Assembly (NCBI RefSeq): GCF_963855985.1
Contig: NC_087100.1
Location: forward strand, 8,405,001 to 8,469,000
Reading direction: 5' to 3'
Length of the DNA stretch: 64,000 nt
DNA from: Ostrinia nubilalis
Lineage: Eukaryota > Arthropoda > Insecta > Lepidoptera > Crambidae
Shown here: in pieces, positions 1 through 10,100 of the stretch
Numbering within the stretch: position 1 is the first letter of the stretch
Layout: the number at the start of each line of letters is the position of its first letter
Notes under the pieces: model-generated
Told to the model about the DNA's origin: nothing
Seen by the model: only the letters and a program-made list of their open reading frames with translations
Database searches by the model: none
Position numbers and translations under genes: made by a program

Positions 1-1540
1 TCTATTTCTAAGCGCGTACTTCGTTCGTTTCAGCCAAATGACGTCTACATCTGTACCTCTAGTACGAAAAACTTTCGAGTTCAAGACGAGGACGAATTTT
101 TGTACGTTTCGAGTTCGAACTCGAAACGTGCATTCTTGTTTTATTAAGGATCGTACTCGTTAGCTTAACTTTCTAATTTCTTTCGTCGGCACGCAAGGCC
201 AAGAAGCTTCTTTCGACGAGTCATAGAGTATTTTACAAGTTTTTTTTTATTTAACATGGAATGGTGTGTTCCGTCCGAAACATGCTGCGTTATTTTAAGA
301 TGTTGTTATTAAATTTAAAAAAATAAGTTACAAAGATGAATAATGCTCATAACGCCTCATTAATTGTTTATACGTTTTTGTGTTATTGTTTGTTTAATAT
401 GTAAGTATTTAAAACCATTATTATTTATTACCAATCAATATTTATATTGTTGGGTAAACAAATTTCGGAACATCTTTCGTCTTGTTAATGTAGCTGGCAA
501 GCAAAGCGGCGTTATGAATAAATTTAAGTTGCTATAGAAACAATGTTCTGTTGATTGTCACTTGTGTCATAGAAAATAAAAAGAGCTATCCATTGTGTAT
601 TCCTACTGTTGTAATAAATTAATTTCGTGGACAAATCTATCTTCTATTTTTCTACTGTAAAATATGTGCATGTGGATTGAGTGATCCTTGCTTCAATCTT
701 AACAAAAATCGAGGAAGTTTTACTTAAAATATGTTAAAACATTGCGATGAAGTTTAAAAATTTGTTAAACCTAAGATAAAAATGTTATGGCCAATAAATA
801 GGAGCACTCATACCGCACGCTTTAAGAAAACGTCAACATGTTTATTTCAGAAAATAAAGCCTTTCCACTTCTTTTTATAGTATTGAAAAATTGTTAAGAA
901 TATGTTAAAACTATTAACAAATTCAGAAATTCCTTGCACGTCCCGTTCCAAAGTTATGACGATTATTTAGGATCACTCACACCGCACACGGGCCGTATGA
1001 GTGCTCTTCAAAATAATGACTTTTTATTAATAAATACGTTTTATTTCTGTTGGGAAATGTGTGCAAACTGACGAGCGAATTTGTTAAAGAATAAGTGTGA
1101 CAAAACTTAAAAGCTGAAGGAAGAAATTAACCTTTATTCTTTCCTCCAATATGCCGTGTGAGTGATCCTTACTTTTACCTCTATCTGCTCATATGTAGTT
1201 CGTAGGCAGACTGAGATAGTATCTAAAATTGTTAATTGTTTTTAACAATTATTTGGCATATATTTTGCTTTTATTAAGGTCATAATTTAAGAAATATCAG
1301 GCTTAGATGATTCCTAAAGGAAAATGTTGATTAGGGTACATATGATTTTTTATTTTGTGAGACTGTTCCGATTCGTCAGACGTGACAATGCAAAACCAAT
1401 GCAATCTAATATGTATTAGGTGTCCTGTTTATATTTTATTCCTATTGGCTAACTAGTCTTCTAGACATTCTGTTTTACTTGACATACCTAGGTAGGTACA
1501 TACTTTAGGTGTTTTGTGTCCTGTTTATACTATACTAGCT

Positions 1541-1741
1541 TTTGCCCACGGCTTCACCCCCGTGAAATTTAGTTTGTCATATATCGTCATAAATTATAGC
1601 CTATAATAATATGTTATTTTGGGTTATAAACAATAATACTGTAAAGTTTCATCAAAATCCGTTCTGCAGTTTTTTGCGTGAAAAAGTAACAAACATCCAG
1701 ACATCCACACTAACTTTCGCATTTATAATATTAGTAGGATA
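1541..1741. repeat. dispersed lepidopteran retroposon/Helitron-like fragment
   Basis: The sequence runs from 'tatactagcttttgcccacgg' through 'catcaaaatccgttctgcag' to 'gcatttataatattagtagg'. This text is familiar as one of the commonest dispersed repeats of lepidopteran genomes (recollection, not searched). It interrupts a direct repeat: 'attctgttttacttgacatacc' occurs at about 1467 and again at about 1757, one copy on each side of the fragment. Confidence 0.55.
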
Positions 1742-1873
1742 GGATTCTATGTTAACATTCTGTTTTACTTGACATACCTACATACTTTAGGCGTTTTAAA
1801 TAAACACTGAACTGGAATGCAAATAAGTAAATAAATTAAAAAGTTACGTATTTTAATTTAAGTAAGTATTATA

Positions 1874-3571
1874 CAGGGTGTTTGGCGCATCGTGTGCCAA
1901 AATGATTTGGCGGATAGAATGGGTCATTTCCTATATTTTCATCCCCCATAACACGTTCCATGCCAGGCGGCTACTTTTAAATTATTTTTTTTAGTAATTT
2001 CACCAAAATACCCAAATCGCATCATTTAATTTCGATTTAAAAAAAAACTACTAGGCGCAGCCTTAAAGTAAATATTTTGTTTTGACGTGCATTAATGTAG
2101 GGTTGTATCAAATCTAAATTTACTGGCAAATATCATCTAGTTTTTGTTTAATTCAGCTTTGAAGTTTTCCGAAAAGTTAAAAATGGACTGAACATTGTAG
2201 TTTACGTGGGTATAATTTTTTTTTTAAAAGAGATAGTGATCTTCGGATTTTATCAAAACTTCTCTAGTCTATCCTCATTCAAACGGTATACTAATCTTGT
2301 TTAAATAATAACAACAACTTCACAAATTCCTTAAATTAGTGCATTGACTCTACTCGGACTGATTTGCGAAATTTGTGTTTATAGCCCCTTTTTGTGTGAA
2401 TAGCACGTAGAACACCTAACAGGTAAAAATTATTTATCTTAAGCAATGTAAAAACCTTTTCTCTATCGTTTTTCAGTGTGGATTTCTTGAAATTAAAGAC
2501 GAAAATAATTATTTTGATCGTTTATTAATTATTACAAATTTTGTTCAAAATGTCCGCCTCGGCAACGTATACCTACACTCACGACATCTTCATCTAATTT
2601 CGACTGTTGTCGTATGCAGCCACATTTCTCTTTTTATTACTACAAAGGCGTTTTCTATTCGTTGTAGTTTTTCTATTGTTTGAATGCGTTACGTACACCA
2701 GTTCTTTAGCTTGTCCCCAGACGTAAAAATCGAAAGGAGTTAGGTCTGGGGAACGTGCAGGCCACTGTATAGGGCCATCTCTTCCAGTCCACGAGTAGAA
2801 AACGCCTTTGTAGTAATAAAAAGAGAAATGTGTCTGCATACAACAACAGTCGAAATTAAAAGAAGATGTCGTGAGTGTATACGTTGCCGAGGCCATTTTG
2901 AACAAAATTTGTAATAATTAATAAACGATCAAAATAATTATTTTCGTCTTTAATTTCAAGAAATCCACATTGAAAAACGATTGGAAAAAGGTTTTTACAT
3001 TGCATAAGATAAATAATTTTTACCTGTAGGTGTTTAACGTGCTATTCACACAAAAAGGGGCTATAAACACAAATTTCGCAAATCAGTCCGAGTAGAGTCA
3101 ATGCACTAATTTTAGGAATTTGTGAAGTTGTTGTTATTATTTAAACAAGATTAGTATACCATTTGAATGAGGATAGACTAGAGAAGTTTTGATAAAATCC
3201 GAAGATCGCTATCTCTTTAAAAAAAAAAATTATAGCCATGTAAACTTAAATGTTCAGTCCATTTTTAACTTTTCGGAAAACTTCAAAGCTGAATTAAAAA
3301 AAAACTAGATGATATTTGCCAGAAAATTTAGATTTGATGCAACCCTACATCAATGCACGTCAAAACAAAATATTTACTTTGAGGCTACGCCTAGTAGTTT
3401 TTTTTTAAATCGAAATTAAATGATGCGATTTGGGTATTTTGGTGAAATTACTAAAAACATTAATATAAAAGTAGCCGCCTGGCATGGAACGTGTTAAGGG
3501 GGCTGAAAATATAGGAAATGACCCATTCTATCCGCCAAATCATTTTGGCACACGATGCGCCAAACACCCTG
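1874..3571. mobile_element. Tc1/mariner-type foldback nested in the larger foldback
   Basis: Ends CAGGGTGTTTGGCGCATCG at 1874 and its complement at 3571 are flanked by TA on both sides (1872-1873, 3572-3573). Arms 1874-2662 and 2791-3571 (about 785 bp each) pair with minor differences, around a 128-bp loop. The loop and inner arms encode a transposase remnant on the minus strand. It looks as if an autonomous element was converted to a giant palindrome by an inverted duplication. Confidence 0.88.
2594..2905 (-). pseudogene. Tc1/mariner-superfamily transposase C-terminal fragment
   Basis: The open frame contains RDGPIQWPARSPDLTPFDFY followed by VWG. The W-P-x-R-SPDLTP-x-DF-x-x-W signature is that of DDE transposases of the IS630/Tc1/mariner superfamily, with the D of 'PFDF' in the position of the third catalytic acid (DDxD type). 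Only about 45 residues, encoded mainly in the palindrome loop, resemble transposase; the rest of the frame reads through the pairing arms and has no resemblance. The first two catalytic aspartates are absent, so it is non-functional. Confidence 0.7.
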
Positions 3572-3660
3572 TATTTTAATGTTTTAATGTATTTACACTT
3601 TTATTACAAAATCATAAAAGGCTGCATATAAAATTAAGGATGTAGGTTTATAAGTACAGG

Positions 3661-3894
3661 TTACACACGGCAGGCATCTAGAAATGTATAGATTTCGATG
3701 TGCTCTTTACGAATTTCAACTTTGCGACCTCCTATTGTCTCCGCAGGCGCCACCAAATTGAAAAAATGCTGCTGGTAGCAGATTTTTTCAAATAATTCCT
3801 TTCGGATTATTTTTGATAAAACGTCCTTAGGAAAACTTCTGATGAATCGAAACAGTCTCTCAAAATAAAAAATCATACGTACCCTAATCAACAT
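3661..3894 (-). CDS. uncertain 77-codon open frame in the foldback
   Basis: The frame starts inside the right arm (MLIRVRMIFYFERLFRF...) and runs toward the loop (...KEHIEIYTFLDACRV). I recognise no family. It could be a relic of the protein once encoded by the foldback element, since the left arm contains the same start region, or it could be chance. The region between 3575 and 3838 has no counterpart on the left side. Confidence 0.15.
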   Translation of the reverse strand: MLIRVRMIFYFERLFRFIRSFPKDVLSKIIRKELFEKICYQQHFFNLVAPAETIGGRKVEIRKEHIEIYTFLDACRV

Positions 3895-4563
3895 TTTCCT
3901 TTAGGAATCATCTAAGCCTGATATTTCTTAAATTATGGCCTTAATAAAAGCAAAATATATGCCAAGTAATTGTTAAAAACGATTAACAATTTTAGATACT
4001 ATCTCAGTCTGCCTACGAACTACATATGAGCAGATAGAGGTAAAAGTAAGGATCACTCACACGGCATATTGAGGGAAAGAATAAAGGTTAATTTCTTCCT
4101 TCAGCTTTTAAGTTTTGTCACACTTATACTTTAACAAATTCGCTCGTCAGTTTGCACACATTTCCCAACAGAAATAAAACGTATTTATTAATAAATAGTC
4201 ATGATTTTGAAGAGCACTCATACGGCCCGTGTGCGGTGTGAGTGATCCTAAATAATCGTCATAACTTTGGAACGGGACGTGTAAGGGATTTCGGAATTTG
4301 TTAATAGTTTTAACATACTCTTAACAATTTTTCAATACTATAAAAAGAAGTGGAAAGGCTTTATTTTCTGAAATAAACATTTTGACGTTTTCTTAAAGCG
4401 TGCGGTATGAGTGCTCCTATTTATTGGCCATAACATTTTTATCTTAGGTTTAACAAATTTTTAAACTTCATCGCAATGTTTTAACATATTTTAAGTAAAA
4501 CTTCCTCGATTTTTGTTAAGATTGAAGCAAGGATCACTCAATCCACATGCACATCTGTAAAAT

Positions 4564-6662
4564 CACACTCAGCCACACGCTCACACACGTCTGACATTGA
4601 AAAGACAGGGATTTTTCTTGTTTTGACGTATTTTCTAACCTCTTAGAATGTTATTAGAAGTCGTAATAAAATAATTTGAATATAAAGCTATGTTTTAAAG
4701 TAAATAAAGACCATTTAACGATGTTAACATGATGAGACATCGGTAAGTAAATTAAATTAGCAAGTGAAAAGATTTTTTAGTTAAATCATGTAGTTAAATA
4801 TGTATATTGTAATTCTATCTTGTTTTAGATTTTATGGAATGGAGGAGAAGATTTAACAGCTAGAAATTAACAAAAATCCTGCAAGAGCATTGAGATCTCG
4901 CTTTTGGCGAGTGGAAGTCCAAAGGCAAAGTGCAGCGGTTTGCAGTTCTTAGCCTCACTTTTTTGGACCTAACAAGACAGGAAAAGAATAGTCAAAGGTA
5001 TGTTGATTGCAATAATTGAATCTTTATTATTTAAGTAGGTACTTACCTATGCATTCTCTAGACAAACTGAAATGTTATGCCCTTTCATATTGATTGTTAG
5101 GATGGCAAGTTAAATTAGTATTTAGTTAACATTACTTTTTCTTTTACAGAGGAAACCCGAGTAGCCAGATGATAATATATGAAACCATGAGCAGCCAGCC
5201 ATTGAAACTCTCAGCAATTTGAATAACAATTTTGATTGATTACCAATCATGTATCATACCTATTAATAGAAAATTAAAACTGTTAGGTACCTATGTTTTA
5301 ATTGAAATTCAAAATATTGTTTAATGTTTTATAAGTATTTATTAAATAAATTGTCACACATATATTTTGTTTTAATCCCATTAATGTCTATTTGCCCGCA
5401 AGTGTTGATGGTATTTCTTAAGTGTGCCTAGGAACCTTAGTCCTATTACTTATTCTGTGCCGGAGCTGGATCTTTGTAAGGTTTGGGTAGGGTAGGTACC
5501 TGTAATGATTAATAAATGTTGATGAGTAGAATACTATAACATTAATTTTATAGTTATTAGTTTAGGTAAATAAGTTTATTAAGATCTAAAACTTTCTGGC
5601 TAAAACACTTACGAGCAAAGGTATGGAATCACCCTGTTGTGTTTTGTTCTGTATGATCTTAAGAACTGAATGCCTAAGACATTTGTATAAAATAGTTCAT
5701 GGATAAATCTTATGTAGGCATGAGTACCTACCTACTTCTCCGAGTATGTTGGGGGTATTGAGAGCATTGGTTAAGTAATTCCAAATGCTTCTTCATACCA
5801 TCAGTGCCTTGGTATGAACTGGATGCATCTTAATGCATAGCACATAATATAACCTGTAATAATTATTATCTATCAAATGACAAAGAAATCATGTGGTATG
5901 TAGAGTAGACAGAATGTATGAATAAATTATGTACCTACTTGCCTTGTGTTCCAAGGAGACTCTTTTTGTTGCCATAAGACTATCTTTCCGGCAATTTGTC
6001 ACATAAGTAGGTATCTTACAGGGCAGATATGTACCATCCTAGACTGCATCCCTCTTAACATCATGTGCGATTGTGGTCAAATACCTGCCTTGTTATGCAT
6101 AAAAAAAAAAATTAAAAAAAATCTACTAAAATGCAGGTTTATTGACTTTGAGGCGGTATCGCTGCAACAACCACAACATCAGGATTTAAGTTTTTCCTTA
6201 TTATGTTGCCCTATTAGATATGAAATAAACAAACATTAGGAAAAATGTCCACAAAATATATTTTTTTACTCACTGTTGGGATGCTTCCTAATCTCTTAAC
6301 TTAAAGCATCTAAACAATCTAAATGATGCCAAACAAGGAAATAAATTCGCCGACCACATAATCTCCACATTTAAGCCTCAAAAACACGTAAAATTTATAT
6401 CAACGTAATCTTCTCACAACAAAATTGACAGTGACACAACATTCGATGATTTCAACGACAACGAAACGACCGTTGATTGTCAAAATTAGGTTCGTACTAC
6501 GTTATTTCATACAAAATCCATCTTTCGTCACGCCTAGTATTTGAACTCGATACGAAAGAAAATCGAAAGTTAGGTGTTTTTTTCTTTTTATGACCTATAG
6601 GGGGCGCTGTTTAATTTTTCATACAAAATTTTTCGATGGCACTTTGAATACGCAAACGAAAC
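4564..6662. other. right interior of the composite element, possible decayed gene
   Basis: AT-rich sequence with intron-like signals on the plus strand: a GTAAGT-type donor at about 4742, acceptor 'cttgttttag' at about 4829, donor at about 4998 and acceptor 'cttttacag' at about 5150. The segment between 4830 and 4998 reads NPARALRSRFWRVEVQRQSA in one frame but has stops. On the minus strand 6390-6250 there is another short exon-like stretch with a GTGAGT donor. I cannot assign a family; decayed transposon genes are the likeliest reading. Confidence 0.25.
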
Positions 6663-6692
6663 GAACTCGAAAGTTTTTCGTACTAGAGGTAC

Positions 6693-6945
6693 TGTACAAA
6701 GGCATCCTCTAAGGATTTCCACAACGACCGGTCCTGCGCCGCCCGCATCCAGGCACCTCCCGCGACCTTCACCAGATCGTCGGTCCACCTGCGCCTGCCC
6801 ACACTACATTTTCCGGCCCGTGGACACCACTCTAGAACATTTCTGTCCCATCGGCCATCAGCTCTGCGAGCTATGTGCCCCGCCTACTGCCTCTTGATTT
6901 TAGCAATTCTGCGGGCTATGTCGGTCACTAAGGTTCCCCTGGGGT
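6693..6945 (-). pseudogene. RTE-type LINE reverse-transcriptase C-terminal fragment
   Basis: On the minus strand the frame reads VTDIARRIAKIKRQ, stop, AGHIARRADGRWDRNVLEW, then RRRWTDDLVKVAGGAWMRAA and QDRSLWKSLEDAFV. The pattern W.DDLVKVAG..WM.AA..R..WKSL..AFVQ is the standard C-terminus of lepidopteran endonuclease-reverse transcriptases of RTE type. One TAG replaces the expected Trp, but the sequence is otherwise intact and so fairly young. It begins about 10 bp from the donor of exon 8 in the sense orientation, and is cut at its other end by the TIR of the 53-6692 element. Confidence 0.8.
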
Positions 6946-6955
6946 ACGGACTTAC

Positions 6956-7119
6956 CTGTTGCCAGTTGTCATCATCATGCCGGCCGGCTTCGCGGGCCGA
7001 CAGCCACAGGCGCAGGCGAATGCGGCCTTGCACCGAAGAGCGCTGCGAGCGCGCCTCCAGCTTGTACCACGCCTCGACCCCAGTGGACGGGATCTCGCGG
7101 AGAGGGATGTTGACGCAAC
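6956..7119 (-). CDS. stac: stac-like exon 8, end of first C2 domain
   Basis: Acceptor TCGTGCAG|GT, donor CAACAG|GTAAGTCC. It encodes (G)[20 protein letters not shown], then [20 protein letters not shown] and [14 protein letters not shown], ending in phase 0. NIPL.EI...[16 protein letters not shown] is the closing C2 strand pattern of BAIAP3/unc-13-4B. The next coding exons are beyond the left edge of the window. Confidence 0.9.
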
Positions 7120-10100
7120 CTGCACGACAAAATAGCCTTTAAGGTTTAAGAATCAACGCTGCCTCGTCAGTAATTGCAATTCATTTTCAGTTTTCAGTGA
7201 CAACATTAAATGGTTATGAAAAACTTGTCCTCAACATGCGTACTATACAGTTATCATGCGTTCTTAATTCTTATGATGTACGATCGTAATATTGAAAAAA
7301 AAAATTAATGCCTGTCTCCATAATTTGAAATTGTTTTGAAATTTTCACGAATTAATAATGTTCAGCTTCGTCAATACAGTAGAGAGTAGGTAACTTCTGT
7401 GAATACAAAGTTAAAGATATTCTAAAAATTTGCATTTAATGAGCATATTCGCATACTAAAATAAAAATCAACACAGAACACGGTCGAATTAGAAACAAAT
7501 GATTTAAACAATGCACGTGCTTGAAACCAGTGATTTGAATTTGAGAATCCAATTAAAAGTTTTCAGACTCATAAAAATACAAATGAAGCAACAATATTAA
7601 CCCATTATAGACTAGCGGTCCCATATGGTACCACTTTTTTGTGTGTTTTAATTTGGCTCTATACATTAACACGTGAAAAGATGCAGTGCTCTGATTGATG
7701 CAAGCCGTAGCCAATAGATATGGTCTATGCTTCTAGGAATAAAAATTTACAGTTATTCTTTTCAGTTGTGTGTAATTAATGATTGAAGTGAGCGCATCAA
7801 AATTTTCTAAGTGATCATATTTTTTGTGTGTGTGATAATGAAATACTGATTTTGTTACAATCTTGTATTCTCCATAAGTGCTCTTATTGTGAAATGGTGT
7901 AAAATTACGTCGATAGATAATAATAATGGGAAATATTGTATGTCAAAATTACTGGTACCGTACGGTACCGCTAGCCGCTTACCGTGTCTTTTTAATTATT
8001 TTATGATTTTTAGTTTTTACTGTATTTATTGGGAAGTATGTGATATATTCAATGGTATATAAGGTATACAGGAAGATAAAGTAAAATAGTTTCCTATACT
8101 TTACAAAACCATGGGTTTTTTATATTTTATATGTAACTTACACGAAACATTGGCAGTTTTGGAGGACGATGAAGGTCCCAAAACGAAGCAGATATTTATA
8201 GAACGAACTCGAGATAATTGCAACTCTCGAACAATATTAGAGTATAGGAAATGTTACATGGGGCTAAGTGCAGTGTGCAATGCCAAGCTCCATTCCAAAT
8301 TTTTGAATATTCAAAGATAAAAATGAATATTCCTTACCCAATATACAGTTTTTTTACATTTAATATCACTTCTGTTATTTGCTTGTATATTAATACATAT
8401 AATAATAATAATAAAATATATAATTAACCCTATTTTTATAAAGCCCATGATAAAGTTATGTTTTAACAGACTGACACGGTAAGAGGCTAGCGGTACCATA
8501 TGGTACCAGCATTTTTTTTCTAGATTACAGGTCGGATCATTTTTTTAATGCTTGTATAGCATTATGTAGACCATAATTATGAACATATTTCAAAAAAACA
8601 AAAATCTGACACTTTAAGAAAACTCAGTCTATAATGGGTTAATTATTATTCTGGAAAGCTTTTGAACAATTGAAATATTTTTTCGTTCAATGAAATAATA
8701 TCTATAGAATAATGTAGGTACAGTTAAAATTACTCTTTGTGCATAGTTGATGTGCTTGTGCAACAAGGTGAAATATAATAAAGCTGATTTCGCTTATAAT
8801 CGACCTGAAACTCCTTCTAGCATTTCGCTACTTTTAATTTCGGATTTGATCAACCGCTTGATTTCAACCTGTATAAAATTTTAGTTTAATTTAAAGTTTC
8901 CCGGTCAGTTGGCAGGTTGAAAGTTCGCTTGGGAAGTGCGAATACAAAATGAGAAGCACACGATGGTTATTGGATCCACAGTTTACATTTTCATGCGCCT
9001 GCAATCACGTTCCGCCCGCCCGAGTGTGTCGAGTGTTCTCGTGCTATCGCCGTCGCGTGTAACAATGCGCGTACACTCCGGTGCGTGAGTACCTTTACTC
9101 AAATCATTTTCACCTGAGATGAAATCAAATACTTGCCTACGCTGCCGGCAGAATACAGTCCGTATTCTGAGGCTGCCGGTAAATAAATATTGAATTTACG
9201 CGTTCGTCCATCAATCTTGTTACATCCAATTTTTTGACGGAGTCGCGTGTCACCCCCGTCGTGCCGTGAAGAGATTTCAAAATGTCAACACCGTAAAAGA
9301 GGCTTTTGGGACTTAGATGGATTAGTTCCACGAAAGGGACTCGAGAGGTCACTTGGGATGGATCGCCCTTGGAATAGCGATAGTGACTTTATTACATGTT
9401 TGAGAGTGTTACGTCGTAGAAATAAGAAGCCATGTAAAATCATTTGTTATTTTTTCCTATTAAGGGTGGGTTGCACCATCTTACTTTAACTTTGACAAAC
9501 GTCAAAAATCTGTCAAACTCCATACAAAAAGCTCCGGTTATCGTCATAGTTATGGTCAAAGTTAGATGGTGCAACTCAGCCTAACTGTTTTTGTATTGTT
9601 GTTTTGTGGCCATGCACTGCAATTTTTACTCTAACTTACTACGAAATATCAGGCACTTTGGGTATGTCGTAATAGTATATTTGAATGGATACAAGCTATA
9701 CTGAGGGTTCAAATCATTTTTATGAGTATGACTATAGAATATTAAACACGGTTAGGTCCCAAAGTGACACTCAGTTTTCCCTTGGGAGAGGTCGGATTTT
9801 ACACATTATTTTATGGTCGGATGTCCGTCCGCCTTGTAAAGCACGATCCGACGTAAAAACCCTAACCCGACGTTTAGTGCTCTACTATAAAATTTATTTT
9901 GTAACAAGTGAAATATTCGCCGCATATTTTATGCAATAAGGGTTTTATAAAATATAGCGTAAAATCTTGCTGCTGTTTTGAAATGAAGTCATACATCGTG
10001 GCGAGCGCTTGAAAGCGTCCATTTTCCGCTGTGTGTGCTTTACGATCACGACGTGACGGCTCCGTGCATACATACATTATGCCATGGAAGCGGCCAGGCC

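Larger units (their letters stand above)
664..4554. mobile_element. foldback element with 717-bp arms and 9-bp target duplication
   Basis: Arms 664-1380 and 3838-4554 are inverted copies, beginning ATGTGCATGTGGATTGAGTG, with mismatches only here and there. CTGTAAAAT flanks both sides exactly (655-663 and 4555-4563). Each arm carries several copies of a motif like GGATCACTCACACCGCAC (about 679, 801, 971, 1150 on the left), in both orientations. Long TIRs with internal repeats plus 9-bp duplications match foldback/MULE-type elements (known of those families); assignment to MULE is inference. The inner region holds a retroposon fragment and a second foldback. Confidence 0.88.
53..6692. mobile_element. 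composite TIR element hosting nested foldbacks
   Basis: A 30-bp perfect inverted repeat (beginning GTACCTCTAGTACGAAAAAC) lies at 53-82 and 6663-6692. A TA duplication is compatible if the element starts at CCTCTAG. Removing the 3.9-kb foldback and its 9-bp duplication leaves about 2.7 kb, a plausible transposon size. A 26-bp palindrome (ACGTTTCGAGTTCGAACTCG..., 104-129) sits near the left end. I see no intact transposase. If the pairing is right, the element was interrupted by the foldback, which was itself interrupted. Confidence 0.6.

Noticed and set aside
5946..6239. 97-codon plus-strand frame
   Set aside because: Cys/Ile-rich translation of transposon interior with a poly-A-derived Lys run; no domain.
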